Source: CAYGZQ01 sp964354375 [NCBI: uncultured Planctomycetota bacterium]
Lineage (GTDB): Bacteria; JAJVIF01; JAPKYR01
NCBI GenBank assembly: GCA_964354375.1
Contig: CAYGZQ010000006.1
Span: 1-24,954 of the forward strand
Reading direction: 5' to 3'
Length of the DNA: 24,954 nucleotides
A program made the translations under genes and the position numbers. Below the pieces are notes generated by a model. The model worked only from the letters and a program-made list of their open reading frames with translations, was not told the origin of the DNA and did not search any database. Positions 24,797 through 24,954 of this stretch are shown here, in pieces (within the stretch, counting starts at the first letter, position 1; every line of letters begins with the position of its first letter).

Positions 24797-24810
24797 GATC
24801 CCTCCACGTC

Positions 24811-24839
24811 ACTATACCAGCCCCCCGTGTCTAAAACAA
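24811..24839 (-). promoter_or_regulatory. Likely promoter of the kinase gene
   Basis: On the minus strand TTGTTT (24834-24839) and TATAGT (24811-24816) stand 17 bases apart. The -10 has one mismatch; the -35 matches only in its first half. The predicted start leaves a leader of about 8-10 bases that already includes the GGAGGG ribosome site. Confidence 0.4.
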
Positions 24840-24841
24840 AG

Positions 24842-24954
24842 CCGGGTGCCGCCCACAAGCTGAGTGAGTCCTCGAACGTGCTTGTGGGTGTCTTTCTTCT
24901 CCGGGTGCCGCCCACAAGCTGAGTGAGTCCTCGAACGTGCTTGTGGGTGTCTTT
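24842..24954. repeat. 59-base tandem repeat with internal hairpin, continuing past the window end
   Basis: The stretch from CCGGGTGCCGCCCACAAGC to GTGGGTGTCTTT at 24842-24895 recurs identically at 24901-24954, a period of 59 with a CTTCT linker. Each unit holds a perfect 9-bp inverted repeat CCCACAAGC/GCTTGTGGG (extendable by a G-T and a C-G pair) around a 19-base loop containing TGAGTGAGT. A short pyrimidine-rich TGTCTTT follows on the + strand. The second copy reaches the last base, so the array may be longer. Confidence 0.85.

Noticed and set aside
24842-24954. A CRISPR array
   Set aside because: The units are identical throughout, including what would be the spacers, and no cas gene is in the window; this is a plain tandem repeat.
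24842-24954. A tRNA T-arm, because the minus strand contains GTTCGAGGAC
   Set aside because: No flanking T-stem, anticodon arm or acceptor stem can be paired around it.

Overview
The window is GC-rich, gene-dense bacterial DNA. Three predicted lipoproteins with signal peptidase II boxes, an encoded glutaminyl-tRNA synthetase and a serine/threonine kinase fused to an NTPase and TPR repeats suggest a Gram-negative-type, probably uncultivated lineage (deltaproteobacterial, planctomycete-like or candidate-phylum grade). The sequence alone does not give a firm taxonomic name.

Region 1 (1-8709, + strand) is a tightly packed operon. It encodes a UbiA-type prenyltransferase, a phosphohistidine-swivel phosphotransferase of the PEP-synthase/rifampicin-phosphotransferase type, a BtaA-like (DUF3419) aminocarboxypropyl transferase, a phytol/dolichol-kinase-like membrane protein with a possible second (DUF92-like) half, a GNAT-type acyltransferase and an AMP-forming acyl ligase. 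Four of the five junctions overlap by 4 or 8 bases and the remaining one has a 6-base gap. All six families act on lipids, prenols, acyl groups or phosphoryl transfer, so the set looks like a pathway for an unusual membrane lipid or activated prenol. This is the best candidate for an undescribed system here.

Region 2 (8767-17492, - strand) holds surface genes. Two large tandem paralogous lipoproteins come first in transcription order, each followed by a nearly identical terminator. Then come a lipid-anchored sulfatase-fold protein and a shorter lipoprotein that shares the N-terminal domain of the large ones. The shared domain is not one I recognise. Short palindromic and repeated elements sit in the gaps.

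Region 3 (17493-18032) is about 530 bases with no convincing gene.

Region 4 (18033-24954) contains an aldo/keto reductase with a C-terminal double [4Fe-4S] domain (-), glnS (+) divergent from it across a gap carrying a 9-base periodic repeat, and a convergent kinase-NTPase-TPR regulator (-). The window ends in two copies of a 59-base tandem repeat, each containing a perfect 9-bp stem.
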